The notes under the pieces: generated by a model
The model's input: the letters and a program-made list of their open reading frames with translations, nothing else
Database searches by the model: none
What the model was told of the DNA's origin: nothing
Program-made: the position numbers and the translations under genes
Shown: positions 22,588-31,243 of the stretch, piece after piece
Layout of the letters: the number at the start of each line of letters is the position of its first letter
Position numbering within the stretch: position 1 is the first letter of the stretch
Source of the DNA: Byssochlamys sp. IMV 00236
Lineage: Eukaryota; Ascomycota; Eurotiomycetes; Eurotiales; Thermoascaceae
DNA: 39,483 bases
Assembly: GCA_001931875.2 (NCBI GenBank)
Contig: MSJH02000141.1
Coordinates: 1 to 39,483, forward strand
Reading direction: 5' to 3'

Positions 22588-22888
22588 TTAATGATGATTA
22601 TTTAAAGAGATGAGAGAAAGATCGATTGGTATAGCTATGAATATTTTAGTAAACATAATATCATATTAATATAACCTTACAGCATCCAGTTTCAGCGCCA
22701 GAAGGGTATCTTTTTAATCTTTTTTCGAATTTAGGTGGAGGAGGAAACTCTTTTTGAGAATGAAATGTCCATCGACCTGCTTCTGTCTGAGGTGGTTCAG
22801 GTATTTGAATATCTAATGAATGAAAAGAAGGTTGAACAGGAATAGTGGATAATCGATGTAAGATATCATTTAATGGTTTATTAGACAT
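22588..22888 (-). CDS. VRP1: Mini verprolin/WIP-like protein (WASP-binding motif only)
   Basis: Two exons, 22888-22681 and 22634-22588, giving 84 residues. The core GRWTFHSQKEFPPPPKFEKR followed by KRYPSG matches the C-terminal WASP (WH1)-binding segment of WIP/verprolin proteins: an aromatic FHS motif, a proline stretch, then a YPSG turn. Splicing with a GTAAGG donor replaces a short unrelated tail with SIPIDLSLISL, resembling the SSVPLDL-type end of fungal verprolins, which supports both the intron and the identity. Verprolins normally run to several hundred residues with WH2 actin-binding and long polyproline regions. Neither is present, and only 189 bases separate the ATG from the divergent BEM46 gene, so there is no room for them. 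It may bind Las17/WASP without actin. Family assignment is from memory of the motif. Confidence 0.6.
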
Positions 22889-23077
22889 TTTTAAAAGAAA
22901 AAAAAAAAAAGTAGGTGGGGTGTAAAATAAAATATATTCTCACCCAAAAGAGAACAATTACAAGGTTTGAGTGGGGATAACACGTGATTGATGGGGTTAT
23001 TTTTTAACTTTTTTTTTTTTTTTTTTTTCCTTATTCTTTTTCTCTCTCTTCTTATTTCTTTGTAAAAGGGGGATCGA

Positions 23078-24322
23078 ATGCTCATTTATTTACTTTATCT
23101 ATTCTACTTTGCAGTTGCAGTAACAGTAGCATTATCCTTATTATTATATACATATCAATGTGAATTATTATATGCTTCAGGGTTTCCAAGTGGTTCAAGG
23201 ACAATTGTAAGGGGGAGAATTATATAATCATGTTTACATATATGCTTATGTTTATTAGGTGGCGAAACCATCTCAATATGGCTTACCAGATAAAGAAGTT
23301 ATATTAATGACAGAGGATGGTTATAGAATTAGAGCTTATGTCATGATACAGAGAGGTGAAGAAGTTGCTTTACAATCGCCTACTGTTGTCTGTTTTCATG
23401 TAAGTTTATCTTTTATCATGTCACAATTTACTAAACTGTAAATTAGGCTCATACTGGAAATATGGTACATAAGGATGACTCTTTTTCAAATATATATTAA
23501 TATATTAATAATAATAGGGTCATCGATTACCAATTGCTCAAGTATTTTATAAAAAGCTAGGATACAACGTAGTCATGCTATCTTATAGAGGGTAAATGTC
23601 ACTTTATCGGTAAATATAATCTTTTTAATATTATGTAATCATTTAGATATGGTTTAAGTGAAGGAAAACCAACCGAGAAAGGATTAAAGATTGATGCACA
23701 AGTAAGAAAGAGCAAAGGAGAGAAAGGGAATGTTATGCTTATACATGTGTATATTAGACTGTACTGGAATACATCAAACAGCATCCAATATTAAAACATA
23801 CAAAATTGATTGCATATGGACAATCATTAGGTGGGTCAGTCGCAATTAGTCTAGTATCTAGAAATGAAGAACAATTTGATGCACTCATTATCGAGAATAC
23901 ATTTCTAAGTGTGGTAAGTATATAAAACTAGCTTACATGCTGTATATCTAATTCCGGTTCACTAGCCTTTACTGGTACCTCACATATTCCCTGCGTTAAG
24001 ACATTTGGTCTACTTAGTACATCAAACATGGAGATCATACAAGACAATTAAATATGTTCACCACGTACCCATCTTGTTTTTATCCAGTCAAAAGGACGAA
24101 CTTGTTCCTCCAGGACATATGGCAAAACTATACAACATCTGTCAGACAAGTGGTGTTAAAGTGTGGAGAGCTTTTGAAAATGGTACTCATAATGATACAT
24201 GCATGCAGGTAAGTTTGAGATATATACATAGTATTACTCTTGCTAAACTATTATTTTATTAGAGCGGTTTCTTTGAGGCTATTGCTGAATTTGTACGCGA
24301 TAACGTTTGGAATCTCGATTAG
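23078..24322 (+). CDS. BEM46: BEM46/ABHD13-type alpha/beta hydrolase
   Basis: Eight exons: 23078-23206, 23259-23399, 23447-23464, 23518-23591, 23647-23701, 23758-23913, 23966-24208, 24263-24322; 291 residues. An N-terminal membrane anchor (LFYFAVAVTVALSLLLY) is followed by an alpha/beta-hydrolase fold. Family landmarks are HAHTGNMGHRLPIA, the nucleophile elbow GQSLGGS, an acid at SSQKDELVPP and a histidine at NGTHNDT, so the catalytic triad is complete. BEM46 homologues localise to ER and periphery and influence polarity and auxin or lipid metabolism in fungi; the substrate is unknown. The 18-base third exon (AHTGNM) is required to complete the conserved oxyanion-region motif. Divergent from the verprolin-like gene. 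Confidence 0.93.
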
Positions 24323-24639
24323 CTTTTTTTTTTTTTTTATTCTTTATTTTTTTCATTTATATCATACATCATCTTGGCATCACAAACACACACACTCGCA
24401 CACTTCAACAAATTACATATCCCCTTTTCTTTTTTTTCTGATAAAAAAGACAAGTTTTATATATACAGCATACAATAAATTTTCTTTATAAAAGGAACAG
24501 AAATTCAATTGTGTTTGGGTAAAGAGTAGAAAGATGAGAGAGAAATCAATCAACCCATCAAATAAACAGTCAATGAGAGACGAGGAAAAAGCAGACTGAA
24601 CAACGTCCACTGAAAAGGAGAGTGAGCCAAGTAGGCTGG

Positions 24640-25020
24640 GTCTAGCTGTTTCCTGGGGATACATGATCTAGAGATTCATTAGGATAGTCTCAAATGGAGA
24701 CTGTGACGATGATTGTATAGAAGGGGAACAGTCACAGTATAAGAAGCGCTTTGTATAGAAAGAAGGCGGAATCAAGCATTGCAGCAACGGTGCAAACGAA
24801 AAATAGCACCATTGCTTCGTCCAACAGGAAGTACTATGAGTGACTCGGTATAAAATTCGAAAGGTACAACCACAGCGGCACCGCTTGGTAGTAAGAAGAA
24901 GATAAACTCCCTTAGGGATCAGAGACAGATCTTGTAGAAGGGGTGGTCTGTGTTAACGGGAGCGCGTCTGATCAGACACAAAAGGATTTGATACCAATGG
25001 CGCATACTCTCTACTGAGAC
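24640..25020. other. Hairpin-rich, relatively GC-rich block; candidate structured ncRNA
   Basis: Non-coding on both strands and visibly richer in G+C than its flanks. It contains a series of inverted repeats: 24686-24691/24697-24702, 24700-24707/24731-24738 (ACTGTGAC/GTCACAGT), 24784-24793/24806-24815 (one mismatch), 24874-24885, 24908-24918, ACTCCC/GGGAG near 24906 and 24958, and the perfect palindrome GTCTGATCAGAC at 24966-24977. I could not match it to U1-U6, 5S, SRP, RNase P or U3 signatures. It could be an unrecognised ncRNA, the 5' UTR/promoter of the next gene, or a mobile-element remnant. Confidence 0.35.
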
Positions 25021-25172
25021 CAATGAACCAATATCGATACGGGAAAATCACCATGTAATGGGAAAACGTTTACTGCTGTTCCCTTTAAAGCGGAGACGTA
25101 TACTTCACTGGTTCCTTTTATTCATGATTCGTACAGCCTTTTGTCTTTTCTTTCTTTCGCTTTTCCTTAATC

Positions 25173-25952
25173 ATGTCAAGTGCTTACGGTCGTATTCCCA
25201 AACCTCAAGGAACGTCTGATTTGAGTACTATTTTGCCTATAAAGAAGGTGCTACGTAATGGTATTGAAGGCTATATTCAGCAAGTAGATCCAAATAATAA
25301 ACCTTTGGTCGATTATCTTCATTCAAGATTCAATAAAGAGATTGAAGACGGGTAAACTTTTATTTTTTGATAAGGTCGGACCTAACTTACATTCTCTTCT
25401 CAGTTCGACTTATCCCCAGGAAAATACGCTGAATGAGCAGGAGTTTAGAGATTATTTCTTGGGGTAAACAAATAGCCTGTCAGTTGAATCAAGATAGTAA
25501 CACCAAATAGGTACGATGCTTTTGTCATGTCCAAGGACGGCATAATTGAACCTCAAGTAGACTATGATTGGACTGACAAGATCATTGGCATGTTTTACAT
25601 CAAGCCCAATTATCCTGGTCGATGTTCCCACGTAAGTGTGCTGCGGCTAGTTTATTTCCCACATAAACACTCATCATGTTAGATTTGTAACGGAGGATTC
25701 TTTGTCATGGAACATTACCGTGGAGTGGGCGCAGGAGTGGCTATGGGTGAAGCATTCAAAATACTTGTTCCTGCTATAGGCTACAAGGCATCCTTGTTCA
25801 ATCTTGTATTTGAAAACAACCCAGGTTCCATAGCCATTTGGAAAAAGCTCGGTTTCCAGCAAGTGGGCCGTATTCCAAATGCTGGAAGATTAAAGAATAG
25901 TCCTGACAAACTAGTAGATGCTCTCATGTTTTACTATGACTTTTCACAATAA
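25173..25952 (+). CDS. MPR1: MPR1-like GNAT N-acetyltransferase
   Basis: Four exons, 25173-25351, 25404-25463, 25511-25631 and 25683-25952; 209 residues. Resembles the yeast Mpr1 family throughout: VDYLHSRFNKEIEDGSTYPQ, GMFYIKPNYPGRCSHICNGGF, the acetyl-CoA loop YRGVGAGVAMGEA, GYKASLFNLVFENN, and KLGFQQVGRIPNAG. Mpr1 enzymes acetylate the toxic proline analogue azetidine-2-carboxylate and a proline/arginine-pathway intermediate, lowering oxidative stress; cytosolic or mitochondrial. The substrate here is inferred from family only. The gene ends 50 bases from the convergent RPS27 stop. Confidence 0.87.
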
Positions 25953-26002
25953 TAAAAATTTAAATAATGGTTGCATTTATTCGTCCTTTATTTTCTTTTT
26001 CT

Positions 26003-26668
26003 TTAGTTGGCCTTTCTGCGGAAAGAACAACCTTCAGTCAAACGGGCACGACCACCAGTGGGTTGGCATAAAACAGTACCGCAAGATGAACATAAGACAA
26101 CAGTTTGAGCATGGCTGAAGACGGTGCTAATGTTCAAGCAACCTGTAATTGTTGTTAGCGAGATTGACTTTTTGTATACATTGCTTCACATACCAGGACA
26201 CTTGACATCCATAAAGTAGGAGTTGGGAGACTGAACAAGTCTCTTGAGCTTGTGAGAACGCTTTTCGTGTTCAACAGAAGGGTTAAGAAGATCGACGGCC
26301 AACTATATAAAAGTGTTAGTTTTGAGAATGAATAACGAATTGAAAGAGAATCGCCATGTGCATGATTATGTTGATCTGTATATATTTATATGTAAGCCTT
26401 GACTCATGTGTTGTAATAGCAGTGTATAAATATGTACGTGAAATATATGTGTGTGTGTGTGTGAAAATGGAGAATTGTAATTATGCATGTTGCGCAGCAT
26501 TTATTCACTGTGTTTTTGTATTCATTCTATATAAATTTCCTTTCCATCATTTCTACATGATCCATCCATCCATCTCAACTCATTTTTTTTCATCCATCTT
26601 TTCTATACACCATCCATTCATGCACATGGCATCTCTTTCCTTTTCGCTTTATCCAAACTTACAGTCAT
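26003..26668 (-). CDS. RPS27: 40S ribosomal protein eS27
   Basis: Three exons on the minus strand: 26668-26663, 26302-26194, 26142-26003; 84 residues, matching the family length. The zinc ribbon is intact: CPGC, then CSSC in [21 protein letters not shown], ending FRRKAN. The first exon is only six bases (ATGACT), separated by a 360-base intron with a GTAAGT donor; joining it to LAVDLLNPS reproduces the usual start of eS27. The position of this first exon is inferred, while the other two are certain. A long 5' intron is common in fungal ribosomal protein genes and may carry regulation. Confidence 0.9.
26444..26462 (+). repeat. GT dinucleotide microsatellite in RPS27 intron 1
   Basis: A short uninterrupted TG/GT run lies within the long first intron of RPS27. 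A second low-complexity zone of CATC repeats lies at about 26570-26625 in the same intron. Confidence 0.7.
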
Positions 26669-27322
26669 ATTCCTGTGTCGAGTGCTTGTAAAAAGGAAAG
26701 ATTCACCTCTTGACAAACCATGAATGGATTGATATTCACTTTTATATACAAGTCACATCACTGACATTAAAACTCCGATTTCCTGGAAAAGGACAGAAAT
26801 TCTTGCATTGTTTCCAATCAGATCAAGGAACAACTTGTCCTCTAAACCTTTTTTTTTGCATTTCGACTACGCCATCTTGTCATTTGGTGCAGTGACTTGA
26901 AAAGTACGAATAGAAAGAGTACCGAGATCATGGTTCTTTTTTCCGGATAGACTGTATGTATGACAAGCGTTTTGAATGATGAGCATCGTTTGACATTTTT
27001 GCATATTGTTGTCACCATGTTGAATATAAACTGTAGCTCATTATCCTTTTGTAGAATTCATTAATTCCATATGAAAGAATACCAAAGATTTATCCATATA
27101 ATGACAATATATCTCATACAAGTGTATCTTTAGAAAAATGGTAACAAAAATGAATTGAGTCTTACTCATAAAGAGTAAATCAGACAACGTAGCTACTGCG
27201 CCACTATGAACACTTCATCTTTTTTCAATGCCATCGTTACACTGCTCGGAACACCACAAAAAAAAAGCAGACATTCATTCTATTTAATATTATTATATAT
27301 GCTTCAAGCATAAAATATCTAT
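26669..27322. other. Promoter of RPS27 and 3' flank of MFS gene
   Basis: About 650 bases without a supported gene. It includes the ribosomal protein promoter and the downstream flank of the MFS transporter. A short palindrome TATGCTTCAAGCATA near 27298-27312 follows the MFS stop and may mark its 3' end. Confidence 0.45.
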
Positions 27323-28762
27323 TTATTTAATAGCAGCAGGTTTTCTATTTACAATAGGCGCAAATCCGGCCAAGAAGTTAGCTCCAACAGCAAAGATGGC
27401 CACTGCGAAGCTTCCGTACCACATACGACTGTAGTCATGAGTACGATCATAGATAACACCAGAAACGTATGCACCCAAGAAGGAGCCAATCTGGTGCCCG
27501 ATAAAGCTAATGGATGTTAATGTACCCAAATATTTATGCCCGAATGAATCACCAATGAACTTGGTCGTCGGCGGCACAGTCGAGAGTGAAAGTGGGCCAA
27601 ACAGAACGGAAAAGACGACAGTAGAGGCAACGGTGGTCGGAAGAAACATGAGGATGACGATCAGTACTGCTCTTAGCAAATAAATGCTCATCAACACAAA
27701 GCGTGGTTGAACGACAGTGCAGAGATAGCCTGCGAGTATGGTACCAAATGTTGATCCTAGACCAATAATGGAAATCGTCCAAGCTGCCAGTGAAGAGTCA
27801 ATGCCACGATCTTGCAAGTAGGCAGGGAAATGGGTGGCAATAAACGCAATGTGAAATCCACATACGGAGAAGCCCAGGGTGATGAATATGTAAATAGGCG
27901 AAGTAAATGCCTGCTTTAATGCTGTCTTTATATCAGGAGCAGAAATGTCTACTACCTGCTGTTTCTCTTCTTTGTCATTTACTTTTTTTTCTGTCGTCTC
28001 TTTCTCACTCACTGTACTTGTGGTGGATGTCTCTTCTATATCTTCTTTAGATGATCTTTCGGCAGGCTTGGGCGGAACTGATTGTAAGAAATAGGCTAAA
28101 GGTGAAAGCGCAGCAATGATGACACCTATCTCGGGAGCACAATTAGATAAACACCCCAATCGAGAAAAAAAATCAAACATACCACTAATAACAAGAGATA
28201 ATCTCCATCCTATGGTACCAATCATGCCTCTCGCAATTGGCAAAAAGAGACATTGACCAAAACTGCCAAAACTTGAAACGATACCAAAAGCGATGCTTTG
28301 ATACTTTGAATTTTGAGGAAATCTTCGACCTATGGAGGCCAGAACAATTGGGAAGGAATTTCCTCCAACACTTATGCCAATGACTACACCCATACCGAAA
28401 ATAAATAGACCAGGAGACTGACTGGAGGCATAAAGTATGAAGCAACCGACAGCATAAAAAATAGATCCAAAGAATATCGTCTTACCAAATCCTATCTTTC
28501 TTTCTGCAAGGTATACAATGAATGGCTGACCGAACCCCCAGAGGAGCTGAAGTAAAGCAGCAGCGATCGAAAATGTCGAACGGCTCCATCCGGTTTCATG
28601 AGTGACAGGAATTAGATAGACTCCAAAGGTTTGTCGTATACCAAATGAAATCCATAAAATAATGCTACCACAAACACACGCTACAATTGGTGAATCAATT
28701 AATCTCTGGTGCAATGTCTTTTTTGCTGATATCTGATCGGGTGGTTGTACCGTGTCAGTCAT
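27323..28762 (-). CDS. MFS transporter, monocarboxylate-porter-like
   Basis: Two exons, 28762-28183 and 28125-27323, giving 460 residues after removal of a 57-base intron (28182-28126; GTATGT donor, GATAG acceptor). The intron is a multiple of three and has no stop, so the unspliced frame is also open, but splicing joins RLSLVISG directly to VIIAALSPLAYF, restoring a continuous membrane helix. Twelve hydrophobic segments with a charged central loop rich in Glu/Lys (about 205-245) are visible. Features such as GWSRSTFSIAAAL, IGFGKTIFFGS and GPLSLSTVPPTTKFIGD fit fungal MFS proteins related to monocarboxylate/OFA transporters. The substrate cannot be told. Plasma membrane location is inferred. 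Confidence 0.85.
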   Translation of the reverse strand: MTDTVQPPDQISAKKTLHQRLIDSPIVACVCGSIILWISFGIRQTFGVYLIPVTHETGWSRSTFSIAAALLQLLWGFGQPFIVYLAERKIGFGKTIFFGSIFYAVGCFILYASSQSPGLFIFGMGVVIGISVGGNSFPIVLASIGRRFPQNSKYQSIAFGIVSSFGSFGQCLFLPIARGMIGTIGWRLSLVISGMFDFFSRLGCLSNCAPEIGVIIAALSPLAYFLQSVPPKPAERSSKEDIEETSTTSTVSEKETTEKKVNDKEEKQQVVDISAPDIKTALKQAFTSPIYIFITLGFSVCGFHIAFIATHFPAYLQDRGIDSSLAAWTISIIGLGSTFGTILAGYLCTVVQPRFVLMSIYLLRAVLIVILMFLPTTVASTVVFSVLFGPLSLSTVPPTTKFIGDSFGHKYLGTLTSISFIGHQIGSFLGAYVSGVIYDRTHDYSRMWYGSFAVAIFAVGANFLAGFAPIVNRKPAAIK

Positions 28763-29713
28763 GGAAAAAAGAACAGATAAAAAGAGTAGGGAAAAAGAGA
28801 GAGAGGGAAATCAGATCAGAACAATATAAAGAACTTTTTACAGCTCCGAAGGAGATGCACAACAATACTAAGTCCGTATTCCACGGAGATGACAAATTTC
28901 CCACAGTATCTAACGTTCTTTTGTTTATATTCATACGTTTGTTTTCCACAGCTGATCGTATCACTGTTTGAACTGAGAATCAGAGCATGATGCTTGCCTA
29001 GAATCACGGTCTTGTCGAGATCAAAGAAAATGTTCTCACATTGTAGAAAACAAGCCGCCGAAACGACGCCATGGAGTTCTACTGTGTATTCCCGATGTTC
29101 TGGTTACAAAATCATGTAAAAAGTGAAATCAATTGGGTGGTACATCATTTTCGTCAGCTTGCGTAATCTCATCTACAGAAACCAAGAAAACCTTCTTGGG
29201 TCCGCTTGGATGTTTTCAGTAACCTGACGATCCGGTCGTTTCACTTTTTAAATGCAGATTTTAACAAGACATTTTGCTTCAGGGTCTATTAGTAATATGG
29301 TTGACACGCTTGGGAAAAAAAAAAAACACTTCCTTTGTTGTATAGTTAATTCACATAAAAAGAAGAGAGGATGGTTGTAGCTCGAATTGATAAAAAGCTT
29401 GTATATCTGAGAATGACATGCTTATAAATCTTATTGTTGTCATCATGACTCAGGGTATATATACTAGATTTACAAGCAATCATGTCTCTAGGTGAGATTC
29501 TTATCAGATTTAACCTAAATGTATTTTATGATTCCCCCTTTCCTAAAGATTTTTGGCTGAGCGGCCCATAGTTGATTTAGAGGAGGGGGGGAACAATCAT
29601 TTTCTTTTTAAAAATAACAGCTTTTTCGCATCATCCTGATAAATACACGCAGTTTAAAAATAACAGCATCTCTTGTCGTAATCAAGTGTACAGGATATAA
29701 TATTTTTATTTGG
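28763..29713. other. Intergenic region upstream of MFS gene
   Basis: About 950 bases with no supported gene. A 15-base direct repeat TTTAAAAATAACAGC occurs twice (near 29608 and 29653), just past the phosphatase 3' end, with a G-run near 29585-29591. The rest presumably contains the MFS promoter. Confidence 0.5.
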
Positions 29714-31086
29714 TTATAAAGAAGTGCCATGTGTTTCATTCCAAGATTTACCAGTTAATGGACCTGGTATTGAGTTGTTCATCCAGGGAATCTCGTTTTC
29801 GGGAATGATCACATTTTTATAGTCAAGTGCCTTTGCGGCAAACTCGAAAACGTTGGAAACTGTCTTGTTTGTGTCCTGACGACCCAAGTTGCCCAAGTCC
29901 CAATTATGTTCAACTGTGCTTAGTGTAGAATAGTCTACAAAAAAAAGTACGACAATGTTAAAAATATTAAAGATCTAGATTATATATGTATATCAACTTA
30001 CGAGTGTAAAAATGACTATCCTTCGTACCCTTCAGTTGCTTAGGAATAGCACCCATCAAGAGAGACCAGACTCTGTTCCTGATAGTGTATGTCTTGGTCT
30101 AGAACATTTTTAGTGTTATTTTTTATCAACATAAAAGAGCAACGAACCTCATCAAACGTAATCAAGATCACGGCTCTGTCAAGAAGTTTTGTATTGTTTA
30201 ACGTTGTCTTGTAAAAGTCGGCTAACCAGTTGCCAGCATAACTAGCATTGGTATCTTTTAAAAATAATTAGATACTTGCTTAAAAAGAATTATGCTTTCT
30301 TTACCGTGGCCATCGCTATTCATATCGGGAGTGTAGCTACGTTTCAAACCGTTAGAAAAGGGGATATATGCATGCAATATCACGGCTTTTACTTACAACA
30401 TCCAGTTAGGAAGCGTCTCGGCTTCAATGTCCTTTTGAAATTGATCGCCTATAATTAGGATAAGCAAAGAAAAAAGGGGAGAGAAAAAGTGGCGTCTTGC
30501 CCATTATGCCTTGTTTTTACCTCCAACAATGTTTTCCAATTGAGTCTTGTTCAATCCTATAGAATCAAAACTAGCAGCAGGATTATGCTTACGAACATAG
30601 GTTCCAGACCTATAGAAAGTACAACCAGCAGAAGGGATATTTTCCTGATACATTTTCCAAGTCAAGCCTTTAGCTTCCAGTAAATCAAAAATAGTTGAGG
30701 TATTGGCCGAGATATTGTAGTATTCATCATCTGTGATGCCAAAGGTAGAACCGCCAGCAGCAGCAACATAGTTTGGTTGTGATGGATGAGTGATGGCATT
30801 ATAATTGTCCAAAAGGATGCCTTCCTTCAAAAGGTCTGTAAATCCAGGCACTTTTGTGATAGTATCGAAATCCTTGTTAAACAGGAATAAATCATTATTT
30901 TTTGTGGGTCTTTTGCGAAAATACAAGACCTACTTCATTTTCAAACCATATTTGAAGAAAGTGATCAAAGGCCTTCCCCTTTGGTTGACCATGGTGCTTG
31001 TGATGTCCAGTCTTGTGATGCCCAGAAGCATTGGCAAGACCAACAATGGCTACAAGAGTAAAAGGATAGACAAGAGGAATACGCAT
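29714..31086 (-). CDS. Secreted acid phosphatase (phosphoesterase family)
   Basis: Seven exons on the minus strand: 31086-30934, 30872-30521, 30448-30397, 30336-30305, 30254-30148, 30098-30002, 29934-29714; 337 residues. A signal peptide (MRIPLVYPFTLVAIVGLANA) precedes a His/Lys-rich linker. Family landmarks: FENEDFD (metal-ligand region), THPSQPNYVA, WKMYQENIPSAGC, YTPDMNSDGHD, AVILITFDE and STVEHNWDLG. These match the fungal phosphate-repressible acid phosphatases of the phosphoesterase (AcpA/PLC-like) superfamily. Several N-glycosylation sequons are present (for example NTS, NKT). Probably secreted or cell-wall bound, releasing phosphate; regulation by phosphate is plausible but no site is claimed. 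Confidence 0.88.
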
Positions 31087-31243
31087 ACTGTCTGTTGAAT
31101 AAAGAAATAGAAAAACACCCTCCCGTTTTGCCTCTCTCTTTAAATATCATTTTACTGCAGAGAACACAGATAAGCAAAAAGATAAATCGTGTCACAAGGA
31201 AGCATATTTATTTGTAAGTCTAATTATCCGTTCAAAGCGGTCA

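Noticed and set aside
22681..22888. Unspliced ending of the verprolin-like protein (CCKVILI) as a lipidation signal
   Set aside because: The last four residues do not form a CaaX box, and splicing at a GTAAGG donor yields a family-like C-terminus.
26356..26691. 111-codon open frame on the plus strand
   Set aside because: It overlaps RPS27 intron 1 and its microsatellites, has low-complexity composition and no recognisable motif.
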